Below are positions 1 through 10,443 of a stretch of 64,000 bases of DNA, in pieces. The stretch spans positions 868,001 through 932,000 of the forward strand of contig OX595995.1 in NCBI GenBank assembly GCA_951394045.1, written 5' to 3'. The first letter of the stretch is position 1; every line of letters starts with the position of its first letter. The position numbers were made by a program, and so were the translations under genes. This DNA is from Nitzschia sp. DOCU1. Lineage: Eukaryota > Bacillariophyta > Bacillariophyceae > Bacillariales > Bacillariaceae. The notes under the pieces are model-generated. The model ran no database searches. It was not told where the DNA came from and saw only the letters and a list, made by a program, of their open reading frames with translations.

Positions 1-1014
1 TCAAATTTGCTGGTTGGAGTGATTCTAGTGCGACACCCAATACAACCCCTATCCTTCCCTAGACCTTCACACGTTATTTGTACGGAGTATTTGATGACAG
101 ATACCGATTTCAATGACGGGGTTCGAGCGGCGCCACACTGATCTATTGGCAAATAACAACCATGGCTCAAGTTGTTGCAGCAGACGCGCTTGCTAAGTGC
201 TAGGTCAGATTCACTACTGTTACCATCCTGCTGACGTCGCCATCAACCCCGTCTCCTCTTCCATCTAGCTAGTAGAAAGAGAATATCGAACAGAACCAAC
301 TGCTGCTGAACGTTCACGTAGGGAAGTTGTACCTTCTTTGATGGACGAAGGAGGACGAAGCCAGCTAGCTAGTGTCTACCTGTGTACAGAAGACTCTGGA
401 GTATTGTTGGGCTCGTTTCATCAACCTCGTCCCCTGCCCCATCTGGCTAGTAGTAAAGAGAAAAATACTATTGAGCAGAACCATTTGCTGCTAAACGTCG
501 AGCATTAGTGAGTTATCATACCACCTTGTTCGTTGATGGAAGGAGGACGAAGCTAGCTAGCTAGCTAGTTACTACCTGTGCACAGAATCCTCTGAACTAG
601 AGTAGTCCGATTGAACAAACGTGACGGCGTTTCTGCCATCCACAAAATCTGAAGTGAATCTTGGATCAACTCGCATGGGAGGACCCAACGTCTTCCAAAA
701 AAGCAAAATTGATGCCAGACGCAGGCACGAGTTTCGATAATCCCATAACTTACTCATGACGTATAAAAATCAATGCTAATTAATACGCCTGACCCGCCAG
801 CACTTCTGTAAGTACCAAGTTGCGTTTAGGTGCGCGCAATGGCAGCCAGCGATCCACCTTTATTTTTGATGCGTTGGGAAGCTTTTTTCTGAATCCACCC
901 CCAAGGGGACAGGTTGAATTGCTTGATGCTATCGAACGCCCAAGCTGAGATCGTTGTGACAGGTCCATATTGTTCTTTTCTCAATTCAAACGTAACACCA
1001 AATATACGGAGACC
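1..1014. other. Intergenic stretch, no gene seen
   Basis: Apart from the tandem duplication at 240-598 I see no supported gene. The minus-strand frames at 572-1092 begin at non-ATG codons, overlap the next gene, and show no recognisable motif. The last 250 bases probably hold the promoter of the plus-strand gene starting at 1015. Confidence 0.5.
240..598. repeat. Tandem duplication, about 179-base period
   Basis: Two diverged copies, about 240-401 and 419-598, share the same order of landmarks: a CATCAACC start, a CTAGCTAGTAG-like stretch, an AGAACCA...TGCTGCT block, a GAAGGAGGACGAAGC block and an ACAGAA..CTCTG end. A (CTAG)n run sits at 551-568 in copy 2. Neither copy keeps an open frame, so this is non-coding tandem duplication. 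Confidence 0.75.
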
Positions 1015-1659
1015 ATGACGACGCCGCCTATCTTCACCGCCATTGAATTCAACAGGGAGATTGATGACGATGTTCGATCCATGATTACACAACCGCTCCT
1101 CCGAGACGAGCTTCGAATGGGGGACGACGACGATTCGGCTTCGTCACCGCCTTCGGAGGTGACTCCAGTGTCCGAGGCAGTATTTGTTCTGCTGGGACTC
1201 GCGACTGGGTTTTTGATTCAAGTAATATCCCTTGGGGCATACGCGTTCATGCTCACTCAATATGGCGAGATGCCAGCGAATTCATCAGAAAGTGACTGGT
1301 TCGTTTACGGTATTCTGTCGGTTTTGACTCAAGTCGATCTTGTGATTTATGTCTTGATCTGGGTGGCCTTCACGTGCACAATGACTCGAAACGGAATGGC
1401 ATTCATTCGTCTCCAATACCATGCACCCGTCAAGAGACGATCAGTATTCGTCCTAGGGGTTTACTTCCTGGTTGGAATCGTGCTTGGGGCTTTTGTGGCA
1501 TGGACTATGATCGACATGTATCTGGGATTCCCAATTCCATTCCTTCCTATTGCAATCACAGTTGTGGTTGACTTGATCCTATGCTACCTAATGGTGTTTT
1601 GTTATGATCTTGGGCGGGAGGAAACTATTGAGGACGAAGAATCGACCGTGTGTTGCTAA
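1015..1659 (+). CDS. Four-TM membrane protein, unknown function
   Basis: A 214-residue protein from the first in-frame ATG at 1015; the longer frame from 970 begins with TTG. The first 55 residues are polar and acidic (a DDDD run). Four strongly hydrophobic segments follow, at roughly residues 58-83, 95-122, 142-168 and 172-198. The tail is short and acidic and ends in Cys-Cys. The layout is that of a small tetraspan integral membrane protein with cytosolic ends; the terminal Cys pair could be lipidated, which is inference. No family signature is recognisable. It is intronless and faces away from the left edge. Confidence 0.7.
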   Translation: MTTPPIFTAIEFNREIDDDVRSMITQPLLRDELRMGDDDDSASSPPSEVTPVSEAVFVLLGLATGFLIQVISLGAYAFMLTQYGEMPANSSESDWFVYGILSVLTQVDLVIYVLIWVAFTCTMTRNGMAFIRLQYHAPVKRRSVFVLGVYFLVGIVLGAFVAWTMIDMYLGFPIPFLPIAITVVVDLILCYLMVFCYDLGREETIEDEESTVCC

Positions 1660-2190
1660 GCAGTTTTGCGTGTTCACTTCAGTGTGTTGGTAGTATGGAA
1701 TCAACACTATAAACTTATTAGAGGGATGTCTCACATACCAATTGATTGCTATCTACCAAATTCTATGGAACACACCAGCGTTTGCTGTAGTGCGTGCCTG
1801 CTTGGCGTTAGAACAGCAAATCCGGCCGACAAAAAAGAAGTCAGCAATAATCATTACAAGTTCTTGCACGAAATACGATGGCTAGATTGGGCTGTAGTAT
1901 AAGAGAGTTACTACCGATTCAGAATTAAAGGACATAGTGCCGGCATCGTCAAGGTGGCTGCTAAATGGATAGCGCGCACTTTTCGGTGCTTAATAGTAGT
2001 ACAGTAGGTGCCTCATCGTTCGCATTGAATAGGTCAGTCGAATCTGTTGGAAGCCAACGGCAATCAAACCGCAAAGCGCCAAAAAAAGCAAGGTGCGCGA
2101 TCGCCGAGCCGTCGGGGGTCACTTTCTTTTCACAAATCCTGAAAGTGAGTGGCCGACGCAACCTACCTCGTCAATACTTTCGCATCCGCG
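1660..2190. other. Intergenic, no gene seen
   Basis: 530 bases between the four-TM gene and the sulfatase, both on the plus strand. Short open frames on both strands lack motifs and overlap each other. It probably contains the sulfatase promoter. Confidence 0.45.
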
Positions 2191-3786
2191 ATGAAAAAAC
2201 CGTGTTATGCTTGGCTCTCTGCTCTCGTAGTATTTACACTTTCAGGGTTTCAGTATGCACTACTTGTCTTTCGATTCCGCTGGGAACCAACCGTACTGGC
2301 GCCTTGGAACGAAGATGCATCATTCGGTGTGCCACATGTTTCCCACACAACGCCGCTACCTCCTTCTCAATCACGTTTCAGCGGAGCCTATGATGGGAAG
2401 GGACCCTTGAATGTTGTGGTGATTTACCCTGATGATTGGCGACACGACTCGCTCGAGGATGCCCGGCCTGGTCTAATCCACACGCCATTTCTCTCGCAGC
2501 TTGCCAAAGAGGGGATACGCTTTACCCACAATGCGGTAACGGCTTCCGTCTGTTGGTTATCACGAGCAACGCTCTTTACGGGACGATACGCAAGCCAGCA
2601 TATGTCACTTCGACCTATCTGCCCAATCTTCACCGATCATAAATGGTGGAAACGGACTTGGCCCTACAAACTTATGCAAGAAGGCGGATACTGGGTTGGT
2701 CATATTGGAAAGTGGCAGTACCGCAACGACCAGAAGTTTCTACAAAATGCTTATAATTGGTCTAGCTTCCATGAAGGAGAGCATTGGGTTACTCTTCGGG
2801 ACAAGACAACTCGACAGGCGATAAAACGGGTCCACACAGCAGATCTTGCCAGAGATGACGCTATCCAGTTCCTACGAGAACGGCCCAAAGATCGCCCATT
2901 TGCGGTGACCGTTGCCTTTTATCCACCCAAACCTGTAGGACGTGATACCACGCCTGGGGCAGCCTGGTCTCCCAAAAGACCGTTCTACGAAATGTATCGG
3001 GACCATGAGTTCGAAGAGCCGTACAACTTTTCCGAGGCGTTTGAGTCACTCCCATACTTTTTGAAAACAGGAATCGCCCGAGAGCGCTTCGGATGGCGAT
3101 ATAGCACCCATCACCACTATCAAGAAGGGATGAAACGTTACTACGCTCTTGTATCGCAAGTGGATCAGGCTGCACAAGGGATAATTGACGAGCTAAAGGC
3201 CCAGGGTGTCTACAATCGCACACTTATTATCTTTACAACCGACAATGGTGTATTGCAAGGAGCCCACGGATTAGCCGGAAAGTGGCATCCGTATGAGGAA
3301 AGTATTCGTACTCCGTTGATTATTCGGGATCCTCGTATACCAGAGGAAAAGCAGGGCACGTTAGATGATTCCTTTACCCTGAACATTGATTTGGCGCAAA
3401 CTATCTTGGGCGCCGCTGGAATCAAGCCGAGCAGCAAAATGCAAGGGCGTGATATCGCTGAGCTCTATATCCCACCTCGTAAGAAGGAGCACGAACTACC
3501 GTGGCGCCAGGACTTTTACTACGAGCTACCATTGGCACAGTTCCCGGCAAGTGCGGCGCTGGTTACCAAAGAATGGAAGTACGTGAAATGGCCCGATATT
3601 GGATACGAGCAACTCTTCCATCTGACCAAAGACCCTTATGAGCTGACAGACTTGCGGAATGAATCTAGCACCCAACAGATCCTCGATCTTCTTCGGAGAC
3701 GGTTCGTTCAACTTGAAGAAGTTGCCATTGCTCCGGGAGCAACCGAAAAGCCCGTGTGCAAACCCAGACTGTATGATGGGAGCTAG
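2191..3786 (+). CDS. Secreted sulfatase (alkaline-phosphatase fold)
   Basis: A 531-residue type I sulfatase. The start is the ATG at 2191, giving a basic N-terminus and a hydrophobic signal or anchor segment (about residues 7-28), so it is predicted to enter the secretory path. Metal-binding Asp81-Asp82 lie in VVIYPDDWRHD. The catalytic signature is V-C-W-L-S-R-A at about residue 121, where Cys121 would be oxidised to formylglycine. The classical signature is C-x-P/A-S-R, so Leu in third place is a variant. The distal metal site is FTTDNGVLQGAHGL (Asp351, Asn352), followed by GKWHPYEESIRTPLI, typical of this family. Expected to hydrolyse sulfate esters, perhaps of sulfated polysaccharides; the substrate cannot be read from sequence. 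Intronless and full length. Confidence 0.9.
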   Translation: MKKPCYAWLSALVVFTLSGFQYALLVFRFRWEPTVLAPWNEDASFGVPHVSHTTPLPPSQSRFSGAYDGKGPLNVVVIYPDDWRHDSLEDARPGLIHTPFLSQLAKEGIRFTHNAVTASVCWLSRATLFTGRYASQHMSLRPICPIFTDHKWWKRTWPYKLMQEGGYWVGHIGKWQYRNDQKFLQNAYNWSSFHEGEHWVTLRDKTTRQAIKRVHTADLARDDAIQFLRERPKDRPFAVTVAFYPPKPVGRDTTPGAAWSPKRPFYEMYRDHEFEEPYNFSEAFESLPYFLKTGIARERFGWRYSTHHHYQEGMKRYYALVSQVDQAAQGIIDELKAQGVYNRTLIIFTTDNGVLQGAHGLAGKWHPYEESIRTPLIIRDPRIPEEKQGTLDDSFTLNIDLAQTILGAAGIKPSSKMQGRDIAELYIPPRKKEHELPWRQDFYYELPLAQFPASAALVTKEWKYVKWPDIGYEQLFHLTKDPYELTDLRNESSTQQILDLLRRRFVQLEEVAIAPGATEKPVCKPRLYDGS

Positions 3787-4327
3787 CAGAGTAAAGCAAC
3801 AGTGGTTAGACTAGGTGTTTTCCTGGACAAGCCCGTGTGTAAACACATGCAAAAGCTAGATTATGGTTAGAATCGGATGCATCTCTCTACTACCGGACTG
3901 CGTGGGCTTGCTCGCGCGCGGAACCCGTCCGATTTCCGTTCAACAATCGGTGGTTGTGCTTCTTTTTGCATCCAATCGCAAGCTCGGGGTTCGCACGTGG
4001 CAAACACAAGATACGCTTTCTTGTTGCTATTGGAATCGGCGGCTCAAGACTGGCTTCTTCGACGATGTCATTCGTTGGTCGGCCTGCAGCAGGAGGTTCG
4101 GTTCGTGTAACAGACGAGGCACCATCGTCTATGATCTCAATAGAGAAACGACCGCAAAGCAAGAGGTCTTCTTTGAGATCGAAAGCGTCGCCAGCCTGAA
4201 CTAGATCCACTCTCTTACTCTGTTTAAGATTGGAAGGTGCCGATAGCCTCGCAATTCGCGGCTTTTTCGCATAGCTTGCTCGGATCATCAACCTTTATTG
4301 CACTGCTTTGCTATTCTGAATGACAAA
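3787..4327. other. Intergenic, no supported gene
   Basis: 540 bases between the sulfatase stop and the carrier-fusion start. Open frames exist on both strands (for example minus 3890-4291, 133 codons), but they overlap one another and show no motif. It should hold the promoter of the next gene. Confidence 0.4.
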
Positions 4328-7300
4328 ATGGTGCATCGTCTTCTTGGCGTCCAGCGAAAATGGGAGTCGCTGGAAGGAATCCTAACTGTCATTGCTATTG
4401 GCATTCTGGCAAATACCATGGTTATGGCATTTCAGAGGCCCATTAGTCAACGATTGTACCTTTCTTCCAAGTCTAGCCTATTCACATCTCGGAAAACGGC
4501 GACGACAAGACGAAGGGTTCAACTGTCAACACCCCGACAGTTGCTGGACGAAGCCGAGAGAACGCTCTCCAGCCCAACAGTGCCCACGATGGACGACCTG
4601 CTTCGGAAAGGAAAGAATCCACGAGGTCGACGGTGGTTCTTTGGTGCTACGTTGATTGGAGTGGGCTCCGCTCTTTCTACCCAAGGCGCTTCGGCCATGG
4701 ATTCTCTGGAAGAAGGATTATCGCAGGAACAACAAAACATCAAGACAACTCTCGATAAGTTGCAATGGGAATCTACACCCATCAATAAACGAACGGGGGT
4801 GACTGTTTTTGATGCCGAAAAGGCCGGCTACAATGTTCGATTCGTCACGTACCTGGCACGATTTTTATTAGCATTTGACGCAGAGTGCCAGCGTTGGTGG
4901 TACTCTCGTGCTGCGGATATTCCTCGAAGAGCTTCGGCGGAAGAAGTGTCATCCATTCGATTGGCACAGTTTGGCGCCTTTGCAGCGTCTGTGGAAGTGG
5001 GACTTCAAGAGTTTGAAGGTCCTGACGGCCCTTCGAGGTTGATGGATTCTTTGTTGAGACGCTACTGTCCCCCTGATATGGAGACTGTCCGGCAGAAGCG
5101 AGCAAACCGGGGGCTGCCACCACTGACAGAAGCCGAAGAAAACAAGGAACGCAGAGAAATCAAAGAAGCCAGACGACAGATCGCCTTATTGTTTGGTTTG
5201 ATGGAAACGAATCAACCCGTAGAGCGTATCAATCAATTGTTGGCGGCCATTGCCAACGGATCCATCGCTTCAGTGCGGATCGTTGACCCTGGATCGGGAT
5301 ATAGTCCAGGGTATGGCCCGCCTGCAGTAAGGTTCCCGCCACCCAAAGCTGGACCAGATTACCGAACTGCCACTGGTCGTGCAACTTTGAAACCGAATGG
5401 GAAAATCTTACGTATTGACTTGCAGAATCGGGGATTTGGATATCAAAAGACGCCTGTGGTTACCATCACGCCCCCCGGAGCAGATCGGGGTGTTCTCATC
5501 CCAGGCTCGCAACCGGCAACGGCGAAAGCCGTCCTGTTCAAAAATGGTGTGAACAAAGGTCGAATCGAACGTATTCAGCTAATTGACCCTGGGCAGGGCT
5601 ATAACGAAGGAGAACAAATCAGAGTCACTATTGACCCCCCTGAGTTGCCTGCAAGTGAAGGAGGAATCAAAGCCACAGCAGACGCGATATTGGAATTAGC
5701 TGTGGCTAGTATTGAAATTGTCGATGGGGGCACGGGCTATGCCGTGGAAAAGCCCATACCAATCTACGTCGATCCACCGCCTCTCACTGCTCGTGTCAAC
5801 ATGAACGATCCGTTGACCGCACGAATTATCGACCCAAGCCAGCCACTGCCGCTTACGACCATGCCAACTGCCTTGCAACGGAAGAAGATGGCCAATATCA
5901 ATGACCCAGAATCATTCACCGCCGCGATCGATAAGTTGGCCAAGAATGACGGGAACGGCGGTGGGGGTGGATGCATCGGCAGGGCATGCTATGATAATCC
6001 AGTTGTAGCCTACGCTAGTGCGAAGGCTGAAATTAGCAGTTTCTCATCCTTTCGGATAGATACGGATGCTCGCTTGCTTGTGGAAGAGGAAGAGGAAGCT
6101 ATCAGTCAAGTTCGGCTTATCAGTGCTACCACAGGGGGCTCGGATAGTCAGCAACCCACTTTCTACACGGGAACAAAAACTTCATCGTCGGCGCAACTAC
6201 TGACCTTACTTCCAGCCGGTTTCGGTCTTGAATACGACGAAGAACTACAACGTTTTATTTTGTCAGCTGGTCAAGACTTTATGGATGTCAATGGTGCTGC
6301 TGCGGATGTCTCTAAGGCGCCGATTGACCCCGAATTCGGTCCCCGCGGCAGATCGCCGATTGAACGCGATCTAACGCTTGACGTTTCAAGCTTTCTTCGA
6401 TTTTGCGCCTCTGGTGCCATCTGTGCATCTGGTGCTCATTTGATATTGACGCCTCTAGACGTCATCAAGACGAAGATACAAACCGACCCCGAGAACTACC
6501 CTGGAGTGTTTGCGGCGTTTAAGAAGCTGACAAAAGAAAAGGGTCCTACCGGTTTCTTTGCTGGGTGGGTGCCCACGACGATAGGCTTTTTCTGTTGGGG
6601 TGGATTCTCGTATTCAGTCACCGAGCTCTTGAGACGATATTTCAACGATTTATTGGGAGCAGAGGCAGCATCACTAGAGGTTCCAGTGATTATTGCGGCT
6701 GCTTCTATCTCATCCTTCTTCAGTGTGTTCATACTCTGTCCTTTCGAGGCTGTGCGTATTCGTTCAGTTGCGCAGTCGGGCTATGGAAAGAACATCATTG
6801 ACACAACCACAAAGATGGTATCGGTAAGTGCTAATTGCCATATACGGAGTACGTAATGCGACACACTTCTGATCCTAGAGCCATTCGCAGGAGGAAGGAA
6901 TCGGCTCCCTCTTCAGTGCCGTCCCGGCGTTCATAGTCAAGGAAATACCCTTTGGAGTCAGCAAGTTCATTGTCTTCACACTGTGCACTCGTTTTTTATT
7001 CGAAACATTTCCCGTGGCACAAGAGGACATTCAACTTTCGCTTGTTGTCAGCCTGGTCAGCGGTATGATGGGAGGTCTAGCTGCTGCAATTGTGAGCAAT
7101 CCAGCTGACGCCACCATCAGCGAAATGAAGAAAGCAAAAACGGACGTAGGTCCGATCGAAACAGCGAAGAATTTAATAGCGCGTGGAGGCTATGCCAACT
7201 TGATGCGGGGATTGCCTGTACGTATGCTTTTCTACCCCTTGATCGTAAGTATGCAATTCTTTGTATACGACGCAGTGCGGTTGTACCTGGGAGTGGGCGC

Positions 7301-7376
7301 GGATGACTTGAAGGTTTACTTGGACGTTTTGGGAAGTGCATTGCAAGAGGGAGGTACGATGGTGGGCCCCGCCTGA
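4328..7376 (+). CDS. Plastid phosphate-carrier (SLC25-type) fusion with beta-repeat domain
   Basis: About 993 residues in two exons, 4328-6823 and 6891-7376. The intron is GT-AG; an in-frame acceptor at 6878 is possible, but the one at 6890 gives the better junction MVS-EEGIGSLF. The start is the ATG at 4328; the longer frame begins with TTG. A hydrophobic signal segment ends MVMA-F35, a diatom-type plastid cleavage site. A twin-Arg (101-102) plus hydrophobic stretch plus ASA (121-123) resembles a thylakoid Tat signal. Residues about 315-480 hold three to four units of the pattern I-x-I-x-D/N-x-G-x-GY...P. From about residue 690 comes a three-module mitochondrial-carrier domain with PLDVIKTK, PFEAVRIR and NPADATIS; the third form matches phosphate carriers (PADSVVS type). 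Likely phosphate or anion transport in a plastid membrane; the location is inferred. Confidence 0.8.
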
Positions 7377-7900
7377 GAGCATAGCTCAAATCAAGCCGCT
7401 TCTTCTCGAAGACCATGGAGCAAAGCTGTAACACGAGGATTTGTGTCGTTGTGTCCACTGGTTACACAATGTTTACGACGACCGACTAATCACATATTAT
7501 TTCGAAGGCACACTGTGACCACATGGGGGAATTCTTTTCATCCACGCCCATTCGGCACGCCGATACGGGTCGTCGACGCTTTGAGCACAAGCTAACCTTG
7601 CATGCAAAGACAACGAATAAATAGTAGCCGGATGCTTTGAAACACCATTCCAAGTTTCTCCAACATCAATCAGACACCGAGCTCACTAGGACCCAGCATC
7701 GCTTTCGGTTTGTGACCAACAAATAGGCCACGGCACGCAGAAACTAATATCTTTGGTGACAGAATTTTTCCCTAGATTAACAACCATTGACTGGACCCTC
7801 TCGTCGGGACCCGATATCTTCCCAGCAAGCGCTCAATTACTGTGCCGAGCGTCGACAATATGACGACATTCCACAAATCCTTCAATCAACGATCATATAT
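7377..7900. other. Convergent intergenic region
   Basis: 524 bases between the plus-strand carrier fusion and the minus-strand NDUFA4-like gene, so both 3' ends and poly(A) signals should lie here. I see no open frame with recognisable content. Confidence 0.4.
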
Positions 7901-8342
7901 TTATGCCTTGGCACCCCAATAACGAAGAGTGGAACCACGCTTATTCTTGTCAATGCAGACATCGGGGTGAGTGGTCGTCTTCCAAGCGACTGGAGAAAAA
8001 GAAAATGCGGCAACGGTGAGATTGTTGGCGGGACTAACGTTAAACTCCTTCCACCGGCAGTAACTCACTGTAGCTAGCGGCTCCAACGCAGGCAATGCCG
8101 CAAACAGCAATGACTGGGTAAGTCGAGATATCTTGAAGCCATACGGGCTTGTTGTTGATTTTGTTAACAATTTGTTGACTGTACAAGCGTTGTCCTGCAA
8201 CTCTGAAAGTGAAAAGGCCGACGAAGGACATAAAAAATGTGAGCTGCACGATGCGTTGCTAACTACGTGTAAATTGATTCGACTTGAACCAACAAACAGC
8301 GCACCGCCAAAGGTATCTTCGACCGATACCGCAGCGAAACAT
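7901..8342 (-). CDS. NDUFA4/MLRQ-like small mitochondrial membrane protein
   Basis: A small gene assembled from spliced minus-strand exons, about 86 residues. The last exon (7989-7901) begins at acceptor TTCTCCAG. The middle exon ends at 8069, before a clean GTGAGT donor. The join gives ASY-IAWKTTTHPDVCID and then KNKRGSTLRYWG. This matches the C-terminal pattern of complex I/IV accessory proteins of the NDUFA4/B12D type: one TM segment (TYPVIAVCGIACVGAA), then NPD/HPDV and a K-N/D-K-R motif. For the N-terminus I prefer a first exon 8342-8305 starting MFRCGIGRRYLW, joined to 8202; a simpler start at the ATG at 8231 is also possible and would give 83 residues. A basic mitochondrial-like presequence results either way. 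The family assignment is moderately confident. Confidence 0.6.
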
Positions 8343-9085
8343 TGTTGTCAACGGAGAATCCGTGTCGAAAGCGTCCGACCATCAGCGGGATGCACGATTT
8401 CCGAGTGAACATGGGGGAATCATTACCCCATGAAGTAGGATCGAATCTCGAGAAACAGCTCTTCGACGTACCGAGGAATAGTGGTGGAGGCACGAGTAAG
8501 AGCGTTCATTTTGATGTCGGAGATGGTCGTTGCTGGATGAAAATACCAAAGAAAATGGAACAAGTCGTCGATAGATCGATGGACCAACTGATCAAATTTG
8601 GTAGGAAGGAGAAGAAAGTCGAGGCAGGAGAAGGAGAAAATACGTGAGCATCGGCATTTCGGTTGCAAATATTTGATTGGCCAGCAGAATTCTTCGTTGA
8701 ATCAGTACGATTTCTACTGGGATCGACCACGTCATCGTCAGTTTCTGGTCTTGAAGTGAGCACATATGACGTCAGAAACTACTGTACCGTCAATGACGCG
8801 TTGAAGTGAGCAACGTGCGATCGATGTTGGTGCGCTCGCGCGATCTCCGATACCCACAGTTCACCACCACCTCCGCTTCCTCACCATGACGACAATATCA
8901 TCAATTCCTTCGTTCCAAGGCGAGTACAACTACAACTATATACCAGCTACCGCCGTCCATCGTATCATCCGATACTAACCACCGAACCGAGCGTACTATT
9001 GTTGCAGGAAGAGCACTTGAAGATGAGAAGCTTGATGTCGCTATGATTGATTGCGCTGGTCGGTTCTTTGGTGTCCTTTCCCGTC
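8343..9085. other. Divergent intergenic region with TGACGTCA site
   Basis: 740 bases between the minus-strand NDUFA4-like gene and the plus-strand TTL-like gene. It holds the palindrome TGACGTCA at 8767-8774, about 310 bases upstream of the TTL-like ATG, and a nearby TGACG at about 8794. The open frames here do not look coding. A short upstream exon of the TTL-like gene cannot be excluded. Confidence 0.45.
8767..8774. promoter_or_regulatory. CRE-like palindrome TGACGTCA
   Basis: A perfect 8-base palindrome, the bZIP/ATF-type cAMP-response core. In Phaeodactylum, TGACGT repeats act as CO2/cAMP-responsive elements. Its role here is inferred from sequence and from its place in a divergent promoter. 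Confidence 0.35.
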
Positions 9086-10147
9086 ATGTACGGTTCCGTT
9101 CCGTCGAAAGAACAGGCATCGACAATAGGCCAGCGAATCTTTTGGGAGGGTCCTCTCTTTGGGAGACTTACGAAAAGTGGGAAAGAGTATCTTGTCCGTC
9201 ATGGCTTCGAGCATGCGGGGGCTTCCGACAAAAGAATAGTTGCAGGACAACGCTTGTCGTTCGTTTGGCCGTCAAAATCGGGACCTCAGTTTGATATCAA
9301 TGACAAATCAGCGGCACACATACGACCATATCCAAAAAAATCAACCGATTTTATTGATGAGAAGATCCACCTTTCCCAGACCTTACAGGGAACGAAAGGC
9401 CTAACACCAAGAACCCTCCTGTCGCCCGAAGAAGCCCTTCCCGGCAACCTTTACTTTGTGAAGCACCGCTATGGCGCCCAGGGCAAGAGTGTTTATATTT
9501 ACAATCAGCAAGAACTAATGGAATGGTGGTCGAAGTCAAAGAATCCGCAGCATTTTTTGATTCAGGAAGAGATCATTCCATCACTGTACCAAGGACGCAA
9601 ATTTGTTCTACGGTCACATATTCTTTTATTTCAACGGAACGGTGGAAGCAAGGCTAGCAACGACGATTGCGATGGATCACTCATTGCTCTTTTGCACAGC
9701 AGTGTGATCTGTCAGCTGCACAGCGTTCCGTACGAGTGGGGTTCTTCCACCAAAGCGGCACATATCAGCCAAGGCGGCGGGAAGAAGCTGCCAACGCCCT
9801 GTTTGCTGGAGGATCTGGACCCTTCCCATCCAGCAGCCGGGGCCTTCCCATGCATTGAAGCGTGTTCGAAAAGCCTTGTTGCAGCCATTGCCCCCAAGTT
9901 TTCTGATGTTAAAAGCTCACTGAGCGCGGACACGACATGCTTCGCACTCCTTGGCAATGACATTCTTATCGATCGTGAAGGAAACGCCCTACTTTGCGAA
10001 GTAAATACCCACCCGGCACTGGGCTGGGGAACCATGGCTAAAGTCCCGAACAAAGTTTTTGACTCCTTGACTGAAGAGACGTTAGCCATATTGATAGAGG
10101 GTTCTCAGGTCATTCCACGTACCGGTTATAGACGGATAAAGCGGTAA
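9086..10147 (+). CDS. Tubulin-tyrosine-ligase-like ATP-grasp protein
   Basis: 353 residues from the ATG at 9086. The open frame extends upstream to 9047 but only from a TTG right after an in-frame stop, so an unseen short 5' exon is possible. ATP-grasp features of the TTL/TTLL family are visible: FVKHRYGAQGKSVYIY near residue 125 (nucleotide-binding lysine and glycine loop), FLIQEEII followed by GRKFVLRSHIL (adenine-binding and Lys-Phe-x-x-Arg motif), and DREGNALLCEVNTHP, with metal-binding Glu305 and Asn307. TTLL enzymes ligate Tyr, Glu or Gly to tubulin or other proteins; which substrate applies here cannot be told. At about 350 residues it is close to a bare TTL domain. Confidence 0.75.
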   Translation: MYGSVPSKEQASTIGQRIFWEGPLFGRLTKSGKEYLVRHGFEHAGASDKRIVAGQRLSFVWPSKSGPQFDINDKSAAHIRPYPKKSTDFIDEKIHLSQTLQGTKGLTPRTLLSPEEALPGNLYFVKHRYGAQGKSVYIYNQQELMEWWSKSKNPQHFLIQEEIIPSLYQGRKFVLRSHILLFQRNGGSKASNDDCDGSLIALLHSSVICQLHSVPYEWGSSTKAAHISQGGGKKLPTPCLLEDLDPSHPAAGAFPCIEACSKSLVAAIAPKFSDVKSSLSADTTCFALLGNDILIDREGNALLCEVNTHPALGWGTMAKVPNKVFDSLTEETLAILIEGSQVIPRTGYRRIKR

Positions 10148-10443
10148 TGCGCAGAAAGTAAAGAATCGCCACATCGATTTGTGCAGTAGAAAATCTGTCA
10201 AATTCATCGTTTCTCTGGCAGCAATAGAGCTCGCCCCTCGTCATTGATTATTGCCGGTACGAAGTGGGCCGCTCTAGGAGAGACTACAAAACAATGAAAG
10301 CTTCGCAGGTGATAAAACAAAGCTAACACAGAATTGACTGGTGTGGCTATGAATGGTGGAACAAGCTGCCAACGAGCACGTTCGAGTTCCCAGAAGGCAG
10401 CTGAGGTACATAGGTGTGTTTGATAGTTCGATAGTTGCACCCT

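Noticed and set aside
3890..4291. 133-codon minus frame upstream of the carrier fusion
   Set aside because: Starts at the promoter of the plus gene, overlaps two plus frames and shows no protein-like features.
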